64,000 nucleotides of DNA from Clitopilus passeckerianus (Eukaryota; Basidiomycota; Agaricomycetes; Agaricales; Entolomataceae). Made by a program: the position numbers and the translations under genes. Below, piece after piece: positions 35,851 to 47,500 of this stretch. The stretch lies in the NCBI GenBank assembly GCA_944990035.1, contig CALYLX010000128.1, positions 372,001 to 436,000 of the forward strand, in the 5' to 3' direction. The notes under the pieces were generated by a model that saw nothing but the letters and a program-made list of their open reading frames with translations, made no database searches and was not told where the DNA came from. Positions within the stretch are counted from its first letter, which is position 1. The number at the start of each line of letters is the position of its first letter.

Positions 35851-37389
35851 CTATACCCGGTCTAAATCCTTGACCATGAGGTCATTCACTGCTTTGACGT
35901 TGTCTAGGTATACTGAACAAGAAGAGTGTCAACTACCGCATGGGCCCTGACAAAAGCATGAGGAACATACCATGGTGACCTGCGTTCCCTATAATATACA
36001 TTCTGCCCTTGCCGTTGCCTGCCTGTCGAAGGTTCTCGACTGACTGAGAACCACCTTCTGGATCCATCCAGTCATGGTCGCCATCTACAGAAGGTAATCA
36101 GAGGCTGGTGTTAATGAGGCGAGAGAACAATTAGGCGTACAAACAAAAGTAACTGGTATCTTAAGGGCGGATATCCGGTCTACGAGAGGCATGCGAGCAT
36201 GTGCACCTGGTGCTAGAATATGAGCTAAGGATTCGCGTTAGCAAATGATGCTTCTGAGTGGAGGAATGTCCAACATACAAATACAATACTCTCCGGAACC
36301 CTTTGCGAGGGTGATATTCATGATATACTCATGCATATCCTTTGTGTCCTCCTCATTCAGCCCGGTAAACCTTCTCGAGGAATACTTGCCAATCAACATT
36401 GGCCCGAAAAAGAGTGTGGATCTGACGACCTGGAATGGACTCCAACCCTCTTCCCATAGATAGGTGAATAGTTTTCGAGTTTTGCTAACTTGCTGCTTTT
36501 CTGCCTTCAGCTCAGCTCGTATCTCCTCGATCTTGCCCTTGGTCGCGGGTTCAGCTTGTCCAGATGGATGTGTATCCATCTCATCTGTCAACTCTCTTGA
36601 TGGCTCGGTATAATTGGGATCGCGGGGGACGCCAGCAGGCGAGAGCAAGATAAGTTTGTTCACGCGGGTGGGATACTTCAGCGCATAAACGACACTGAAG
36701 TATGCACCCAGTGAATGTCCGATCAGCGTCATCTTCTCCAGGCCCATCTTCTGCCTCCATTCCTCTAGTGACTCTACGAAGAAGGATTCGGCTTCAGCTA
36801 CTCGGCCTGGGATGTCGTCTCGTTTTGCTTTGATAGTAAATGGTACCCGTGCGGAGCGACCCATCCCTAGCCAGTCGAGGGCATGGACCTGAGAACCTCT
36901 GCGGCCGGCCCACTGTGCAAGTGCGGGGAAGTTGCGATAGAAAAACCTAGGCCAGCGCCGTAGCCGTGCAGAAGGATAGCTGGTGGTGGAGCAGATTCGG
37001 ATGGTGTTGTCGCGACCATTGATAAGGTATTAATATAGTGGTTGGGCTTGTTGAGGGCAACCTTCTGAGAGTAGGCGACTACGGGGTTATCTGAGAGACT
37101 CTCGGTTTGTGACCCAGCCTCTAGTGGATTCTGAGATCTGTAGAAAGCTAGACGCCTGGTTGCTAATATTTAGTCCGCTAGCTATTGTTGAATCAGCTCA
37201 GAAACGTACCTTAGCAGACGCTCCTCGCTAATAGCACTCTGCTTCTCATTTACAGCCCACCTATTGGATCGTTAGACAAGGTTTCCCTTTAAGCAGGTAA
37301 TCGCATGCTCACCAACTGCGCACGCTCGCAGTGAAAGCAGAAGGGATGTCTCTAGATGGAGGTAAAGGAGAAAGTATATTCGAATCCAT
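35851..37389 (-). CDS. Alpha/beta hydrolase, ABHD4/5-Cld1/Ict1 type
   Basis: Lipid acyl hydrolase or acyltransferase family that includes yeast cardiolipin deacylase Cld1, Ict1 and human ABHD5. Start MDSNILSPLPPSRDIPSAF; an early intron joins ASVRSW to WAVNEKQSAI. Oxyanion segment ILLHGYGAGLG, nucleophile elbow GHSLGAYFSV, LILLSPAGVPRDP, a lid of about 100 residues, acid GDHDWMDPEGG and histidine AGHHVYLD. The latter also forms the HX4D motif linked to lysophosphatidate acyltransferase activity in this family. The A5 run at 36941-36945 needs one more base for GLGFFYRNFPALAQW. Which substrate it uses cannot be decided from sequence. Divergent from CWC21. Confidence 0.85.
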
Positions 37390-37716
37390 TGCAGCCATCC
37401 TGCGCAGGAGCGGGTGTGAAAGGATCCTTGAGGTCGTCTTGAAGGAGGGCCACGAGGGGCGTGGATGTTAAAATACGAAGGATGGCTGCTGCGTCCTTAT
37501 GAAGGCGTTGAAGTTGATTCGGCACAGTAGCCGTACGAAGCACCGTACAGCAAGCTGACGAGATGCCGTGTGCCGGTGGCTTGTCGTCAGCTTGTGGCAG
37601 TGCATCAATAATTGATAGCCGGCGCACTGGTGGACTGATTACGTGATCTCCGAGTCCATGGACCTTTGTTGAACCCACAACTCGAGACTCCGCACACTCA
37701 GTCTTTGCCAGTCACC
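37390..37716. promoter_or_regulatory. Divergent promoter, ABHD-type hydrolase / CWC21
   Basis: 327 bp between opposite start codons. A TACGTGAT site near 37640 resembles the CACGTGAT sites in other promoters here. No exon seen. Confidence 0.4.
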
Positions 37717-39033
37717 ATGTATAACGGTATTGGTCTTACAACTCCCCGTGGAAGGTGTGTATAATCAAATTCAATGCTAGTTCATCATGCTGAATGCTAG
37801 TATAGCGGTACAAATGGCTACGTAACGCGAAACTTGTCGGCCTTGCGAACATACCAAAGTTCACAAGACCGCGCTAGCGCATGGGATGTCGCCCCTCCAA
37901 AACACCGAGAACCTGATGCAGGGATCTTGGAACACGAGCGCAAGCGTAAGGTCGAAGTACAGTGCTTGGAACAACAGTTGAAGTGGGAGGATGAGGGGTA
38001 CGTTTCTCTCGAAAGCGGAACATCCTAAATCAAACTGAACTATACCATTAGGCTTGACGAAGATGAAGTTGAGATGAGGGTCAGCAAGCTCAGGGAGGAA
38101 CTGCTCAAAAGAATGTCTGGGAGCACTCCTGCCAAAAATCTGAAGCCTTCCGACACCCATGGCATCGCTGCTGCCAAAAAGACAGAAATGTCTAAAATGG
38201 CCAAGGCTTTTGGCACGCGGATTGACTACCAGGAAGGTGATGCCTTTGATAGGGAAAAGCAAGAAGAGAACAAAATAAGGAGGCAGGCAGACCGGGAGGA
38301 GAGGGAGAGGAAACGAGAGGAGGACCGAAAGAACTGGCAGGCTCAGAGGGAAAAATGGGAAGCTGAAAAGCGCGAACGCGATCGTTTGAGAAGGAGAGAA
38401 GAAGATAGGTTACGCCGGGAGAGAGAGGAGGGTGGCTACATGCGAAAGGATCGAGACATGCCTCCTCCACCCCTTCCCTCTGGTCGCGGCGACCGAGAAC
38501 CGCCTCGGGACTATAGGCGCAGTAGGAGCAGGAGTCCTCGCCGTGGAGGACCATCTTCCTACCGTCGCTCTCGCTCTCCACCAAGTCGCCGTCGCATGTC
38601 GGTTTCTCCCCCCGCGAGGTCGCGATCCCCTCGCCGCAGGCCCATTTCCCGTTCTCCTTCCCGTTCTGTGTCACCCCCACCCCGCTCGTCCCGCCAACGT
38701 GAGCGTTCATTGACGCCACCCTCTCGTTCGGGGTCCCCTGGGCCTCCTTCGCGTAGCGAGCGTTCTCCCCCTCCTATGCCTCGCCGCATGAGGTCGCCTT
38801 CACCTGCTCGTCGGGCACCTCGTAGGCCATCCCTGTCTCCTTCAAGGTCCAGGTCTCCCCCGAGGTACAGAGGGCGTGATCGTTCGCCTGATGATCGTGG
38901 TAGAAGGCCGGCCTCTGCCAGCCCCTCTCCTCCCCCCAGAGGGCGTGCTAGGTCTGTGTCGACTGGCTCTTCCATGAGCGTTAGTACTCGCTCGGGAAGA
39001 AGCTCTCGAAGCCGCAGCCCCAGTCGGGATTAG
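37717..39033 (+). CDS. CWC21: Spliceosome factor Cwc21/SRRM2-like with RS tail
   Basis: The N-terminus MYNGIGLTTPRGSGTNGY, completed by splicing across GTGTGT...AGTATAG, is the invariant SRRM2/Cwc21 signature that contacts Prp8 and Snu114 in the activated spliceosome. The cwf21 helix follows (HERKRKVEVQCLEQQLKWED, then EVEMRVSKLREELLKRM across the second intron). Next comes a highly charged helix (EERERKREEDRKNWQAQREK) and a 180-residue Arg-Ser domain (RRSRSRSPRRG and many RSP repeats). About 385 residues: yeast Cwc21 lacks the RS tail, animal SRRM2 has a far longer one, so this is an intermediate form. No frame problem. Ends NSRD-like RSRSPSRD. Confidence 0.92.
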
Positions 39034-39673
39034 GACTAGGCGTCCTCCATTTGGCTATGCAAGCATGCAAAATTTGACTTCCCACTATGTTATTCTACTC
39101 ACCTGTCTTCTCTTTCCTCTCATGTAAACATACAAAACATATGTACATGGTCCTGCGAATTTCGGCCGATGTAGTCCGACAAAGTATTACTTATTGAGGC
39201 CTGTAGGCAGCCTTTGACTGTTTGACTCCAGTAGCAAACGTTCAAAAACTTCCTTATGACAATGTTAGTAGCAAGCCTTGGATAAAGGTATCTCTTGACA
39301 GACGTAGTTGCACTGGACGATCGAACGTTCATGCGGTGACAATGAGATCGGTTCGGAAGGAAATTTTGATTTAGCCGCCCAAAAGCGCGGTTGTTGTGCG
39401 ATTGGTGTATTTCATTTCATTTCCCTCCTACATCTGCCGAGGTTTCTTCAGAGCTCTATACTGCACAAGGTGTAAAGGCCCTATCCTTATAATCGCCAGG
39501 TCAAGGGATACCCAAAAATTGCAGCCCAACGTCAGCTTAGAACTTGACTCGAGTCAAATATTTCCCCAGTCTCGACCACCGGCTAGATTTTCTTCTGACG
39601 CACTCTGACTCCTTCCCATCTCTCCCCTTGAAGATAAATTCTTTCAATCTGGAACACCTTATCTTGCATTCCT
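39034..39673. other. Intergenic
   Basis: 640 bp between CWC21 and ARG8, both on the plus strand. It holds a 3' UTR and the ARG8 promoter; nothing else recognised. Confidence 0.5.
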
Positions 39674-41386
39674 ATGAAGTCTGCCACCCTCCCCTCCTCT
39701 ATCCGCCTTGGGCTTAAGACGCGACCTCTCGCACCCACGTCTGTTCGTTTCCTTGCAACTGCTGCAGAGGTAAGTTGGCGAGAAACCGTATATGTGCCGA
39801 ACCCTCGCTTATTAACTTCTTTCATATACTAGGGACCCTCCACGCGTTACAAGGATGCCACCCATGCATTCTCTGCACCTTCCGCGGCTACCACAGAAAC
39901 TCTCACAAAAGGCTCTGATTACCTGCTAGGCGTCTACGCGCGACCAGATTTTGTACTGTCTCATGGAAAGGGATCCTACGTTTGGGACACGGAAGGAAGG
40001 AAGTTCCTTGACTTTAGTGCTGGTATTGCTGTCAATGCATTCGGGCATGCCGACGAAGGTGTTACTAAGGTTAGTGCAATTACGTCTTGGATGACAGAAG
40101 TCTGACAGGTTGCATTTTTGGTATAGTGCATTTCGGAGCAATCTGGAAAGATACTTCACACAAGCAACGTTTTCCATAACGAATGGGCCCCTAAGCTGGG
40201 TGAATTGCTTGTCCAAACCACTCAAGCTCATGGAGGCCTTGGCTTCACGCCTGGCACCAACCCATCTACCACCGGAGCCAAAGTTTTCTACTCTAACTCT
40301 GGTACCGAAGCGAACGAAGGCGCTCTCAAGATTGCTCGCAAAGTTGGCAAGGACAAATGGGCAGCCAAGAGTGGCAAATCATGGGACTCTGCCGACTGCA
40401 CGAAGACGCGAATTGCATGCTTCAAGGGTTCCTTCCATGGACGAAGCATGGGTGCCTTGAGCGTCACGAGTAACCCTAAATATCAACTCCCCTTCGCGCC
40501 CCTCATACCCGATATTGATGTCGGCCGACTGAATGATCTCGAGGGATTGCAGACCCTGGTCACTGAAGACACCTGTGCCGTGATCGTCGAACCCATTCAA
40601 GGCGAAGGCGGGATTAACGTTGCGGACGTGGAGTGGCTGCGGGCACTCCGCAAGAGATGCGACGAGACTGGAGCAGTACTGATCTTTGATGAGATACAGG
40701 TGAGATTACTATTTCTGACATGGTTCTTTCCGTTTCGTGTCTTGCATGGTGGTGACCGTTACTGACGGAACTTTGGTGTGGCTTTCGTACAGTGCGGTTT
40801 GTTCAGGAGCGGAACGCTCTGGGCCCATTCGGGGATGCCAGTGGACTGCCACCCAGATATTGTGACGATGGCGAAACCGCTAGCAAATGGGTATCCGATC
40901 GGCGCCGTGCTCATGAGGGATAGCGTCGCTGAAACTATGACTCCGGGTAATTGGACCTTTAACTTTACCTGAAGCCACAAAGAATGTTACTGACAAGAAG
41001 AATTTACAGGGACACATGGGACGACTTTTGGAGGGTCACCATTGGCTTGTGCCGTCGGACATCACGTTCTTTCTCGTTTGGCTGCTCAGCAGACCATAAA
41101 TCATGTCGCCGAGACTAGCAGACATCTGACAGACCGCTTGAAACGTTTGCCGACGTGGTTCCCGAATATTCTACAGAATAATATCCGGGGCAGGGGACTT
41201 ATTCTGGGACTCGGATTCCATAAAACGGAGCACCCAGGTGAACTGGTAAAGATGGCGCGTGAACGAGGTGTCTTTATGCTCACCGCTGGTAGCGACGCGG
41301 TGCGTCTTGTGCCCAGCTTGAACGTCGATAAAGCGGATGTAGACATTGCAGTCGATGTCGTTGAGAGTTGCCTTTCTCAGCTCTAG
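39674..41386 (+). CDS. ARG8: Acetylornithine aminotransferase, mitochondrial
   Basis: PLP-dependent class III aminotransferase of arginine synthesis, forming N-acetylornithine in the mitochondrial matrix. N-terminal targeting sequence MKSATLPSSIRLGLKTRPL. Family motifs: GKGSYVWDTEGRKFLDFSAG, NVFHNEWAPKLGELL, VFYSNSGTEANEGALKIAR, FKGSFHGRSMGALSVTSN, VIVEPIQGEGGI, LIFDEIQCGLFRSG (PLP aspartate) and the Schiff-base lysine in VTMAKPLANGYPIG. GTHGTTFGGSPLACAVG follows the last intron. Five exons, all phases closed. Ends VVESCLSQL. Followed on the same strand by ALAS, but co-transcription is not expected in fungi. Confidence 0.95.
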
Positions 41387-41532
41387 ATTTAGATTACATA
41401 ATGTACTCGGAGATCAAGTTTACCCGGAATAGGATAATTGGCTGAATGTGATTGGACGTGTCTGAATTTCCTTATAAGCAGCTGAAATTTCCTCTGACCG
41501 TCCTCACCAACCGACCTTTTCCTGCTGCTACT

Positions 41533-43761
41533 ATGTTGGACAAGTTGTCCTCCCTGACTCGTTTCAAGGCTGCTTGTCCTTTCCTTAGGACTACTCAGCA
41601 GAACACTTTGCGTTCATTGACCACCTCTACGTCTCAGAGATTCCCTACTCTCAATGTTTTGACGGAACGGGCAACCAAGTGTCCTGTCATGGGCCCGGCT
41701 CTCAACACCAAGTCAAAGGAAATCGTTGCTGGCTACGCTAGCGTCGCCGGAAATGGTGATGTCGAAAGAATTCACAAGGAGAATGGAGTTCATCCTCCCC
41801 CTGGCGCCACCATTGAGATGTGCCCTCACGCTTCCGCTGCTAGAGCTGCCGCTCGCATGGCAGATGATCTCGCGGCTGCTGCTAAGCTGAAGCAGCAGCA
41901 AGCCGAGGCTTCCAAGAAGGCAAAGGCTGAGTCTACTGCCGCTGCCGCTGCTGGCTGCCCATTCCACCAGAAGGCTGCCGCCAAAGCCGAAGCCCCGAAG
42001 AAGAAGGCCACAGTCGGCTTTGACTACGAGTCGTTCTACTCTACTGAGCTCGACAAGAAGCACAAGGATAGTTCTTACCGCTACTTCAACAACATCAACC
42101 GACTTGCTGCCAAGTTCCCCGTTGCCCATACTGGCAGCGTCAAGGAGGAAGTCGAAGTTTGGTGCGCCAATGATTACCTCGGCATGGGTAACAACCCCGT
42201 CGTCCTCGAGACCATGCAGTAAGTATTCTTCCCACATTCTATTGAGCTATCCTTGACCGATGTTCTTCCAGTCGCGCATTGGACAAATATGGCCATGGTG
42301 CCGGCGGTACACGTAACATCGCTGGTAATGGTGCAATGCACCTTGGCCTCGAGAGAGAGTTAGCACAGCTTCACCGCAAGCCTGCTGCTCTCGTCTTCTC
42401 CTCTTGCTATGTCGCAAACGATGCGACTCTCTCCCTCGGTGCTAAACTCCCCGGCTGCGTTTACTTCTCGGACTCCATGAACCACGCTTCCATGATTCAA
42501 GGCATGCGTCATTCCCGCGCCAATCGTGTCATTTTCAAGCATAACGATCTCGAAGATTTGGAAAACAAGTTGAAACAGTACCCTAAGGAAACTCCCAAAG
42601 TCATTGCATTCGAAAGCGTCTATTCTATGTGCGGTAGCATTGGCCCAATCAAGGAAATATGCGATCTCGCGGACAAGTACGGTGCTCTGACATTCTTGGA
42701 TGAGGTTTGTCGTTTTATCCCAAAAACATCGTCCAATGACTCATCGCACGTTACTCACAGGTTCACGCCGTCGGACTTTATGGACCCCGTGGTGCCGGTG
42801 TTGCTGAACATCTGGACTATGATGCTCATGTGGCAGCTGGTGAAAGCCCAAATGCCATCCCCGGATCTGTTATGGATCGCATCGACATCATTACTGGAAC
42901 TCTTGGCAAGGCTTACGGCGCTGTTGGTGGTTATATCGCTGGTTCGGAAGATTTCGTCGATATGATTCGTTCCTACGCACCCGGTTTCATCTTCACTACC
43001 TCCCTCCCTCCCGCAACCGTCGCTGGTGCTCGTGCTAGTGTGGCATACCAAAAGGCCTATGTCGGTGATAGGCAACTCAAACAGGTCAATGTCCGTGAGG
43101 TCAAGCGTCGCATGGCTGAGCGTGACATTCCGGTTGTGTAAGTGCCATTCTACGTTGTTACTGGGTCGTTTATTGACTTCGCATCCCTAGTCCTGGTCCC
43201 TCTCACATCATCCCTGTTCTCGTCGGAGACGCTGCTCTTGCCAAGGCTGCATCAGACAAACTCTTGACCGAGCACAACATCTACGTTCAATCCATTAACT
43301 ACCCGACTGTCGCCGTTGGCGAAGAACGTCTCCGCATCACCGTCACTCCCCGCCACACAGCTGAACAAATGGACGGACTCGTTCGCGCAGTGGACCAAAT
43401 CTTCACCGAACTCAAAATCAACCGACTCCAGGACTGGAAGGCACTCGGTGGTCGCGCAGGCGTTGGTGCCCCCGGTGTTGACGCTGACGTCAAGCCAATC
43501 TGGAACGACAAGCAGGTCGGTTTGGAAGATGGAACTACCCCTCGCATGCTGCACAATGGTGACAAGGCATACGTTGATCCCGTTGCCGTCACTGTAGCTC
43601 GTAACAGGTTCAATACCCTTCTTGGCAGGATTGAGGATGAGCATCCTAAGCGTGTGACTGCCGGTCCTGCAGGTCTCACTGGTCCCAAGCTCAAGGCTGG
43701 TATCACAGTTGAGGATGTTGCCATACCTGCGACTCCCTCTGCAACCGCTGTTGCTGCTTGA
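41533..43761 (+). CDS. HEM1: 5-aminolevulinate synthase, mitochondrial
   Basis: First enzyme of heme synthesis, condensing glycine and succinyl-CoA in the matrix with PLP. Four exons (41533-42218, 42272-42704, 42761-43137, 43191-43761) give 688 residues. The N-terminal presequence contains four Cys-Pro heme-regulatory motifs: C15 (ACPFLR), C50 (KCPVMG), C97 (MCPHAS) and C142 (GCPFHQ), set in an Ala/Lys-rich linker. The catalytic core begins [17 protein letters not shown] and contains [58 protein letters not shown] lysine [17 protein letters not shown] and [13 protein letters not shown]. Fully open, no anomalies. Confidence 0.96.
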
Positions 43762-44038
43762 ACACAGTGGTTCCGATCCATCTAGAACTTTTGTAGTAGT
43801 ATAATGTTGTCAAATTGTTGTCGAATGATGAGTATATCGTCAAGTTATACCTTTTTTGAGTGAAACACGTGGCGCAAAACATCCATAAGAGGTTTAGGCC
43901 GGTAGATGATGCAATCTTAAGCTCAATCATGGTGCCTGTCCAACCATGTAACTTTGTAGTTGAAAGTGGACGGGGATACAATGTATTGTACGGCGAGTTG
44001 GAATATTCTACAAGTTTAAACAACTGAAGAGCTGTCGA

Positions 44039-44816
44039 TTACCAAGGCACTAATTTTCCCGCCCAGTCCCACACTTGTCCCCGCTGGTCTTCCTTCAGAT
44101 CATGAACAGCATTGACTAAATTCTCCGCGGCTTCCTCGGGTTCGAATAATTCCTTCTTGGCTGCAGAATCCCAATAGCCATTGCTAAGGTCGGTTTTCAC
44201 AGTGCCGGGATGGACTCCAACGCACATGGCCTGTGTATTGTTCAGCTGGAGTTGCAAGTCAAACGTCTTGATGACTTGATTCAAGGCGGCCTTGGATGAG
44301 CGGTAGGAATACCAGCCCCCACGGTGATTATCACTAATTGACCCAACGCGGGCTGAAACGTGAACCCACTTGGCCGGCGAGTCGAGCTTTCCTTTAGGGC
44401 GCTGGAGGTGGAAGAAAGCGAGAGAAGTGTTTGATGAGGAGGAGGTGTGAGATCACATTTATCTGAAACGACGATGCTATTTTCTCTGCGTCGAGGTCCG
44501 CTGGTGATTTCTCTGGGTGGAGGATTCCGCCCGTGAAGAACGCTGTTTGTATATATGAATCCACTGGGAGCATGTCGGCGAGCTGATCGGCGGCACAGGC
44601 TATGCTACCTTCGGAGTTGAGTTCGAGCTCAAGGACGCTTAGGCGTTTGGGGTCAATGTCCTTTAGGGGTTCCAAGATGTGCTTTTTCATTCGTTCGGGC
44701 GATTCGCTGCGGTGTGTCGCATAGACCGGTAGGTTCGTAGTACGTAGCAGCTGGCGGGTCAGAGCCAAAGAAAGGCCTCGAGAGGCTGGTGTGACCAGAG
44801 CGAATGGGTTGACCAT
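44039..44816 (-). CDS. Short-chain dehydrogenase/reductase (SDR)
   Basis: MVNPFALVTPASRGLSLAL carries an atypical nucleotide-binding loop (TPASRGLS instead of TGxxxGIG). Then come NVISHLLLIKHFSRFLP, WVHVSARVGSISDN (catalytic Ser), GGWYSYRSSKAALNQ (YxxxK) and VGVHPGTVKTDLS. About 255 residues. The group resembles C-factor/sniffer-like SDRs common in fungi; substrate unknown. Around 44395-44400 the frame shifts by one: LPPPAP stop in one frame, KGKLDSPAKWVHV in the next. No intron fits, so one base is extra or two are missing. Single-exon otherwise. Confidence 0.8.
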
Positions 44817-45120
44817 GGTGGTTGAATTGAACGATTTTGTGGTATTTTGTGAAGGGCCATGTTGTAGTCATAGTATATGTGATCGACAAGTCTTCCGCGT
44901 CACAGTCCGCGCTCGAGATCGACTCCCGTTGCCTGCTTGGGAAAATTCACTTCGGACATATTCCATAGCCACAATATATGATTAGTGTCGTGAGTGCTTA
45001 TTACAATAGTATGTAGCGGTCTAAAAATCCAGTATGTGCATATATCGATACAGTGAGCATGGCAGTACAGTGTCAATAAATCTAGTGGGGAAAGTGAGTT
45101 GGGATTCGGGGGCCGAGCAG
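44817..45120. other. Intergenic
   Basis: 304 bp between SDR start and the 3' end of the Zn2Cys6 gene; nothing recognised. Confidence 0.45.
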
Positions 45121-45972
45121 TCAGTCGAGTTCTCGTATCTGTGAAGCCAAAGAAACCGCGGTTTGCTGCAATTTATTTAGGTCTTTGACAAAGGTCGTCT
45201 GAAGTCTCTTAATAGAGCTTTCGAGCTCCGTGACCTCCTTCAAGAGGCGGGATCTCCGCTCGTTATTTGCGCTCGTACGCCGCTTCTTCTGCGCCGGCTG
45301 TACCCTTAAATCCGCCTGTTCTGAATCGTCGTCTATATCGTCGTCATCGTCGTCAACGTGCTTGCCTTTGGATACAGATTTACGCTTTGGTCTAGTGGCC
45401 CATGACGATGGCCCTGCCTCGCTTACAGTCGGGATGCCTACGGAGTTGGCTATTTATTAAGTCAGCAACAGAGTCGAACGTAAAAATGGTGGAGCGTACT
45501 AGCATGACGCCCCCTCGGCGGTCCACTGCTGTTCGAGCATTTCTGATGGAGGGCCTTGCAATTATCGCACCGCCCACCGGCGACTCCTTTGCAAACCTTC
45601 TTCGAGCGAACGCAGCGTTCGCATGGCTGCGGGGGGTACACGGCGCTTGAGTCCTAATCGGCGTGACTTATTAGATCCGCGTGTTTCTCGAGCATGAGAA
45701 CGGGTAAAGGTTCTTACCGTGGGCCCTGGGGCAGGTGCTTGAGGTTGAGGGCGTGGTGGAGGCTCATTCCGAGTTTGCGCGCTCTGAGGTGACTTGGCTG
45801 GTTGTGGTTGCGGTGGCTCGCTCTGCTGCCTTTCATGGTCGCTCTTGTCTTCCGTGATCTCTGCGCGAGCGTAGCTTGTTGGGGTCGTCAAGTAAGCCTC
45901 ATTCAGCACGTCGCTCAACCTCTTTGCATGGCGCGGCGGACAATTGCCTGAGACGCCATGGAGGTGATTCAT
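45121..45972 (-). CDS. Zn2Cys6-type protein with acidic linker and C-terminal coiled coil
   Basis: Start taken at MNHLHGVSGNCPPRHAKRL. A Pro/Gln-rich segment splices (GTAAGA...GATTAG) to DSSAVYPPQPCERC. The cluster reads CERCVRSKKVCKG, then CDNCKALHQKC, six cysteines with fungal binuclear-zinc spacing but a short middle loop. A second intron (GTACGC...AAATAG) leads to VGIPTVSEAGPSSW, a basic patch, an Asp run (VDDDDDDIDDDSE), a nuclear-type signal QKKRRTSANNERRSR and a coiled coil to the end (LKEVTELESSIKRLQ, QIRELD). There is no fungal-specific TF domain. Likely a DNA-binding protein, target unknown; related small proteins are numerous in agarics. The start is uncertain, since further 5' exons are possible up to about 46500. 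Confidence 0.68.
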
Positions 45973-46658
45973 AGATCTAGCATACATCAGGGCACGCGAC
46001 GGATTGTAGAAAACGACGCCACTGACCCAGACCTCAGTTTGAAAATTGAGGAGACAATATTGAAGTGATGTTTTCAAGGGGATGATGGTAAGGAGGAAGA
46101 AGGCGAAGGCGCCGGCACCGCTGAGAACAGCACCTGCGCGAGCTATGGACTCCGAAAAGGCGTTCTCTATCCACCCCGTCCACGATCAAATCTTGAAATT
46201 GACTCCAAGTGACAAACTCCAGGAGGCAATGCGGTGTTTCTTTACATAATAAAAATGTGTTCATTTTACGTAGTTGCGCTACCGGACGGAGGCATTTGTC
46301 CCGCAGTTCAAAAGGGCTCGCAGTAGTTGCCGAAGAGAATGGATCAGGGTGAACTCTTTTTGGTAAAGAAATCGTGGGACCGCGAGCCTGACCGTGACTT
46401 GATTTGGACCGTGAATTTAATTGCCGTCCAGTAAAAATATAGAAGTGGACAAATCGGGAAACACTGCACAGTGACCTGACAGACCTCGAGTCAGCACGAG
46501 ACGGAGTTTGCAAATCTTTAGATAGACTGATTCCCAAGGAGGGCGCTTCAAATCATTCAAGGTGGCCGTCGATCAGAAAAGGGTAGCATGCCAAATGGGG
46601 TTGGGGTCAGAAATGAAAACATTGTTTACGCCGCGTGAAAGTGCCAAACAACGGCTTT
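45973..46658. other. Divergent intergenic region
   Basis: 686 bp between the Zn2Cys6 gene and the small coiled-coil gene. A minus-strand frame around 46034-46345 (MNTFLLCKETPHCLLEFVTW) might be an extra 5' exon of the Zn2Cys6 gene, but I cannot splice it in convincingly. Confidence 0.4.
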
Positions 46659-47422
46659 ATGCTCACTTGCTCACGACGTGAAGCGCTTCGTCTACTGCAA
46701 ACGCGATGCTCAGCAACGCCGACGTCTCTACATAGCGCTTTAAAGAGACTATCGGACCCCAAAAAACTTCAGTTCATCCGAACAGCAAGGACCAAACCGC
46801 GTCGAAATGAAACCTTTCTCGAAAGAGCGAATCGGGAAGATGAACTGCTCCTGAAGGTTTGTTCCACCAATGCAACGTGCCAGAACCCTACCCTGATGTA
46901 ATGTCTAGAAACTCGAGGCTCAAATGGATAGGGCTAAATCAAGAGCTGCAAAATACGATGAAATAGCAGCCAAACTCATGGAACGACAAGCCCAGATCGA
47001 ACGAGTGGTCAAGAACTAGAAATGGATCTCGACGGTCTGTCACACTTTCTTTGACGTTTAAAAGATGCTGAAGTCCTTCTCAAGCCTTTAATAAATTCTT
47101 CTGGGACAAGGTTCTGACGAAACAAGACAAGGCGGACCTTGGGGCCCACAACATCTATACATGTAATTCATTCCCGTCTCATTCAATCTTGTGGCTCATT
47201 TTTGCAAAAAAAACAGTCAAAGACCTGTCAAAGGCATATGAAGAGGCTATGACGGTGCTTTTAAAACACCCCGAAACCTCGGTCGAATCCCTCAATCCTC
47301 GCTTGCAGTATGCACACGAGGTCTATGAAAGCATTGCAGACAGGGTCGCCGCTGCAAAACAATCAACTTCTCAGACCAAGCCCAAGCCCAAATCAAGATC
47401 TTTCTTGGGCAAGTTTTTCTAA
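46659..47422 (+). CDS. Small coiled-coil protein, function unknown
   Basis: MLTCSRREALRLLQTRCSA looks like a mitochondrial presequence or basic helix. SALKRLSDPKKLQFIRTART and NETFLERANREDELLLK follow; an intron (GTTTGT...GTCTAG) leads to KLEAQMDRAKSRAAKYDEIA and KLMERQAQIERVV, a strong coiled coil. Near 47011-47015 the frame stops (VVKN stop) unless one base is added (VVKELEMDLDG). Then comes FFWDKVLTKQDKADLGAHN, an intron (GTAATT...AAACAG), KDLSKAYEEAMTVLLKHPE and a basic end SFLGKFF. About 210 residues. I do not recognise the family. The splice between 47040 and 47085 is unresolved. Confidence 0.62.
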
Positions 47423-47500
47423 TTATAATACAGCGTGTTTACCTGGTACTTTTAATGTCAGCGATTTAATGCCCTTGTTCTCTCAATTTCCGCTCGGACG

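Noticed and set aside
37352..37678. Minus-strand open frame overlapping the start of the ABHD-type gene
   Set aside because: Out of frame with the supported start MDSNILSPL; probably 5' UTR.
41713..42237. Minus-strand open frame in the ALAS gene
   Set aside because: Antisense to the Ala/Lys-rich presequence of HEM1; no independent support.
46034..46537. Minus-strand open frame upstream of the Zn2Cys6 gene
   Set aside because: Could be a 5' exon but I could not connect it in phase; begins with a non-ATG codon.
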